A DNA stretch of 6,451 bases from Acidobacteriota bacterium (GTDB taxonomy: Bacteria; Acidobacteriota; Terriglobia; Acidiferrales; UBA7541), in the NCBI GenBank assembly GCA_016179005.1, contig JACOSF010000160.1, forward strand, positions 1 through 6,451, written 5' to 3'. The position numbers and the translations under genes were made by a program. Under the pieces are notes generated by a model. It was not told the origin of the DNA, searched no databases, and saw only the letters and a program-made list of their open reading frames with translations. Positions 4,818 to 6,451 of this stretch are shown here, in pieces. Every line of letters starts with the position of its first letter. Position 1 is the first letter of the stretch.

Positions 4818-6451
4818 ATGGTATTGGCGCTGGACACGTTGCCTCGAAAACTGACCGCCATTCTGCTGGCCCTCGCGGCCAGCGTTCCCCTGAGCGTCTC
4901 TCTCTGGAGCCAGTACCGCACGGACTTTTATTCCCGCCAAGGCACTGCCGAATCCCTCCAACAGGCCATCGCACTGCAACCGGGCAACGCCGAATTGCAT
5001 AACCGGCTGGGCCGCGTGCTGCTGTATTCACCGGCGGGCGCCGCTTTGCGGGCCAAGGGGGAGCTGGAGCGGGCTGCCGCACTCGATCCGCGCACTGCGA
5101 CGTACACCATTGACGTGGCGCTGTACCTGGAACTCGCCGACGACTTCGAGGGCGCCGCGCGGGCCATCGAACGCGCCCGCCGCGTCGAGCCGCGCACCCC
5201 GTTTATCCTCTGGCATGAAACAAATTTCTGGCTGCGCCGCGAGCAGAACGAGCGCGCGATGGGGCTAGCCCGGGAGTTGTTGCGCATGGCGCCGGAGTAC
5301 ACCGCGCGGGCGGTGCCGCTGTTGCTGCGCGTCGCGCCGGGCAGCACGCTGCTGGACGACGTGGTGCCGAAAGACGTCAACGCGTACGGAAACGTGCTGG
5401 AAATTTTCCGGCGCGAAGACCGGATCGAATCCGCGGCGAAGTTCTGGGAGCGGGCGCTGGAACTCGGCCAGCCGCTGCCGGAAGGCCACGTGCGCATGTT
5501 CGTGGACTGGGTGCTCGCCCGCGGTCAGTCGGAGCTGGCGCTGCGCGCGTGGTCGGATGCGGCGCGCCACGGCTGGATCCCCGTGGACCCCGAAACGCTC
5601 AGCGAGCCTCTCTACAACGCGGACTTCCACTACCCGCTGCTCAATTTCGGATTCGACTGGCGCGTGGAAGCGAATGCGGACGCCAGTGTGTGGGTGGAAT
5701 CGGGCGGGCCGCGCGGCGGGCAGCAGTCGTTGTGCGTGCAGTTTTCGCAGGATGCCCGCGGAGATTACGCCGGAGTCTATCATTACGCGGCGGTGCAGCC
5801 GGCGCATCACTACGAGTTGCGCGCATCGATGCGCACGGACAAACTGATCTCCAACAGCGGCGCCTGGCTGCAAGTGCAGGAGATGGCGCCGGGGCGCGGC
5901 GTGACGCCATCGACCGAGCCGCTGATGGGCACAAACCCGTGGAAGGAAGTCCTGCTGCAGATGGAGACCGGCCCGGAGACAAAGCTGGTGCGTTTGGCGC
6001 TGGTGCGGCCGGCACCGACAAACGGCGCGGCGGTGGTGCACGAGCGCAGCCACGCGACGGCACGCTCAGCGACAAAAGTTTTTTTGCGCGCGGGCGTGCT
6101 TTCGGTGCTGGTGGCAGCGCCGCTGGCGTTCGGCGCGACAACCACAGTGGCGAGCGTGGCGTTCATCGCCGCAGCGTGGGTGCTGCTGCTGATCTGGATC
6201 TTGAATGGCGTGCGCAAGGAAGAATTGCCGCTGAATCTGCCGGCGATGGCGTTGCCAGCGGGGCTGCTGCTGCTGTTTACCGCGGCGCACTGGGCGGCGG
6301 GCATCAGCGTGGCGCCGCATGCGACGCAACTGGAGTGGCTGCGCTGGGTGGGTTACGCCGCGCTCGCGCTGGTGGCGGTGGAATGCTTCGACACGCCGCG
6401 GCGGCTGAAGCGGCTGGCGGAGGCGCTGGCGTTTGCCGGATTCTTGATCGC
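4818..6451 (+). CDS. TPR/carbohydrate-binding-like protein fused in frame to an O-antigen-ligase-like protein; 3' partial
   Basis: There is no stop from the ATG at 4818 to the window end (544 codons). AGGA at 4811-4814 is close to the ATG, so the start is tentative. Residues 12-30 form a membrane anchor. About 40-260 are TPR-like helices (SLQQAIALQPGNAELHNRLG, RAAALDPR, AIERARRVEPRTP). Residues 265-398 follow a pattern I know from TPR proteins of exopolysaccharide/exosortase loci: NADFHYPLLNFGFDWRV, a beta-rich region with YHYAAVQPAHHYELRASMRT, MGTNPWKEVLLQMETGPETKL and LALVRP. The usual ending (a G-x-x-W-x-DD-type strand) is absent. From about 412 the sequence changes to ARSATKVFLRAGVLSVLVAAPLAFGA and several hydrophobic helices (about 426-440, 444-463, 477-495, 509-525), like the start of Wzy/WaaL O-antigen ligase or polymerase proteins. 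Alternative GTG starts for the second part lie at 6033 and 6036. Whether one or two proteins are made is uncertain. Confidence 0.7.
   Translation, partial: MVLALDTLPRKLTAILLALAASVPLSVSLWSQYRTDFYSRQGTAESLQQAIALQPGNAELHNRLGRVLLYSPAGAALRAKGELERAAALDPRTATYTIDVALYLELADDFEGAARAIERARRVEPRTPFILWHETNFWLRREQNERAMGLARELLRMAPEYTARAVPLLLRVAPGSTLLDDVVPKDVNAYGNVLEIFRREDRIESAAKFWERALELGQPLPEGHVRMFVDWVLARGQSELALRAWSDAARHGWIPVDPETLSEPLYNADFHYPLLNFGFDWRVEANADASVWVESGGPRGGQQSLCVQFSQDARGDYAGVYHYAAVQPAHHYELRASMRTDKLISNSGAWLQVQEMAPGRGVTPSTEPLMGTNPWKEVLLQMETGPETKLVRLALVRPAPTNGAAVVHERSHATARSATKVFLRAGVLSVLVAAPLAFGATTTVASVAFIAAAWVLLLIWILNGVRKEELPLNLPAMALPAGLLLLFTAAHWAAGISVAPHATQLEWLRWVGYAALALVAVECFDTPRRLKRLAEALAFAGFLI

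Noticed and set aside
5265..6053. 262-codon minus-strand open frame (and similar ones at 3988-4680 and 3385-3912)
   Set aside because: These lie opposite well-supported coding sequence; the His/Arg/Ala-rich translations are typical antisense shadows of GC-rich genes.

Overview
The window looks like a piece of a GC-rich bacterial chromosome, most likely a soil-type Acidobacteriota or relative. That guess rests on three things recalled from family knowledge, not a search: a Wzz/GumC protein carrying its own BY-kinase domain, a TPR protein next to an O-antigen-ligase-like membrane protein, and AT-richer Rhs genes separated from them by short tandem 7-8-mer repeats.

Layout. (1) Bases 1-1385 hold the 3' end of an Rhs/YD-repeat gene. 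It has the RHS-associated core, then a variable C-terminal tip resembling DUF4329, with a JAB/JAMM-like H-x-H motif. (2) Bases 1399-1806 hold a small exported protein whose ribosome binding site overlaps the rhs stop codon. It is the natural candidate for the cognate immunity or partner protein. (3) Bases 1807-2540 have no convincing gene. They contain two blocks of heptamer repeats, a good sigma70-type promoter with an inverted repeat across its spacer and -10 box, a leader hairpin, and a large octamer-built palindrome just upstream of the next gene. (4) Bases 2541-4728 encode an exopolysaccharide chain-length determinant/tyrosine autokinase, but in two reading frames. The coiled coil is interrupted near 3540, and the kinase domain lacks the Walker A' segment near 4220. 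(5) From 4818 to the window end runs one open frame. It joins a membrane-anchored TPR/carbohydrate-binding-like protein to the start of an O-antigen-ligase-like polytopic protein, with the end of the first module apparently missing near 6010-6040.

How the parts relate. The rhs tip and the small exported protein look like a polymorphic toxin/immunity-type module of lower GC than the rest. The downstream genes look like the start of an extracellular polysaccharide export and polymerisation operon driven from the promoter at 2220-2248. The most unusual feature is three apparent short internal deletions within about 2.5 kb of the polysaccharide genes: one shifts the frame, one removes a catalytic motif, and one fuses two genes. 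They suggest either a decaying or rearranged locus or a mis-assembly, and read mapping would separate these.
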